Below are positions 63,088 to 64,000 of a stretch of 64,000 nt of DNA, in pieces. The number at the start of each line of letters is the position of its first letter. Positions within the stretch are counted from its first letter, which is position 1. A program made the translations under genes and the position numbers. Origin of the DNA: Sulfurimonas sp. (GTDB lineage Bacteria > Campylobacterota > Campylobacteria > Campylobacterales > Sulfurimonadaceae). Under the pieces are notes generated by a model, which made no database searches, was not told the DNA's origin, and was given only the letters and a program-made list of their open reading frames with translations. The stretch spans positions 62,001 through 126,000 of the forward strand of contig JAUZSC010000007.1 of assembly GCA_030949825.1 (NCBI GenBank), given 5' to 3'.

Positions 63088-63987
63088 TTAAAACGAAGCA
63101 ACAACTAGTTTTGTAACTATAAAACCACCTACGACTAACCATATAAACATAGAAAGAGCCGTATAAATTGGGGCTAAACCAAGTCCACGAAACTTAGAAA
63201 AAATTGTTCCCATCCCCAGAGCTGTCATTGCCATAGTTAGCAAGAAAGTATCTATCTCATTAATAATATCAACTATATTTTGAGGAACAAGCCCGAGTGA
63301 ATTAAATCCAGCCATACCAATAAAATAAACTGCGAACCATGGAATAACAAGGGCAACTTTGCTTCCCTGTAGTCCAGATTTTTTAGCCTCGTATGAAAGA
63401 TAAATTCCTAAAACAATAAGTAAAGGAGCAATCATAATAACGCGCGTCATCTTTACAATAACAGCAGAGTTTGCCATATCAATAGGAGCACCAGCGATAG
63501 ATGCAGGAACTGCTACAACTTGGGCAACCTCATGGATTGTTCCACCCACATATATACCAAATTCTTGTGGAGTCATGTGCATAAATCCTGTGGCAGGCTC
63601 AATTATAGTGGCATAAAGTACAGGATATAAAAACATAGAAATAGTTCCAAAAAGCACAACCATTGAAACCGCGATTGCAGTTTTATGTTCTTCTGCTTTG
63701 AGTACTGGTTCAGTTGCTAAAACTGCTGCTGCTCCACATACTGAAGCCCCAGATGCTGTAAGCATCGAAGTGTCTCTGTCCATTTTAAAGACTTTAATAC
63801 CTAGATATGTTCCGATTAAAAATGTGCTACTTAACATAATGAGTGAAACCATAAAGCCGCTCATTCCAACCTCAGCAATTTGCTGAAAAGTTATTCTAAA
63901 GCCATAAAAAACAATAGCAAATCGAAGTATTTTTTTTCCAGAAAAAGTAATTCCACTAGCCCATTCTTTAGGCGCATGATTATGCAA
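63088..63987 (-). CDS. YeiH-family (UPF0324) putative sulfate exporter, probably continues beyond window
   Basis: GKKILRFAIVFYGFRITFQQI, SMLTASGASVCGAAAVLATEPVLKAEEHKTAIAVSMVVLFGTISMFLYP. Confidence 0.85.
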   Translation of the reverse strand: MHNHAPKEWASGITFSGKKILRFAIVFYGFRITFQQIAEVGMSGFMVSLIMLSSTFLIGTYLGIKVFKMDRDTSMLTASGASVCGAAAVLATEPVLKAEEHKTAIAVSMVVLFGTISMFLYPVLYATIIEPATGFMHMTPQEFGIYVGGTIHEVAQVVAVPASIAGAPIDMANSAVIVKMTRVIMIAPLLIVLGIYLSYEAKKSGLQGSKVALVIPWFAVYFIGMAGFNSLGLVPQNIVDIINEIDTFLLTMAMTALGMGTIFSKFRGLGLAPIYTALSMFIWLVVGGFIVTKLVVASF

Positions 63988-64000
63988 GGTATTTGCATAA

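Overview
The window looks like AT-rich Campylobacterota (Sulfurimonas-like) chromosome. That placement is inferred from gene content; no search was run. Main blocks: (1) 1-14.4 kb, a flagellin and flagellin-glycosylation locus on the minus strand: two Maf-like glycosyltransferases, two SDRs, a sugar isomerase, methyltransferases, a class III aminotransferase joined to a VOC domain, a CMP-sugar synthetase, a NeuB-type synthase that appears fused to a second TIM-barrel domain, a CBS-GHMP kinase, one complete flagellin with a strong sigma28 promoter, and a truncated flagellin. (2) 14.5-21.2 kb, an accessory island: AbiE-type pair, Phd/PemK-like pair, two homologous AAA ATPases facing away from each other, an IS4-family element with 47-bp imperfect inverted repeats, and a structured region with two micro-ORFs and a translation-coupling-like hairpin. 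(3) 21.3-31.5 kb, housekeeping genes (topA, yfcE-like, bioB, antiporter, msrA, OmpA-like, asnB-like). (4) 31.8-36.6 kb, an FccB-like flavoprotein + Rieske-like + class II cytochrome c cluster, a DMT transporter and an SQR-like protein. (5) 36.7-48.7 kb, MazEF with a readable promoter/operator, CNNM/CorC-type protein, MgtE, NifU, NifS, LeuC, OmpA-like, MobA, MoaC. (6) 48.7-59.6 kb, a soxCDYZ cluster with accessory proteins, a third sulfide-dehydrogenase-like flavoprotein and a small cytochrome c. (7) 59.7-64 kb, aroC, rnc, a LapB-like TPR protein and a YeiH-like transporter. Frameshifts are concentrated in the first 18 kb. Several can be repaired by one base at a short repeat and look like sequence errors, so fusions and disruptions there need raw-read confirmation.
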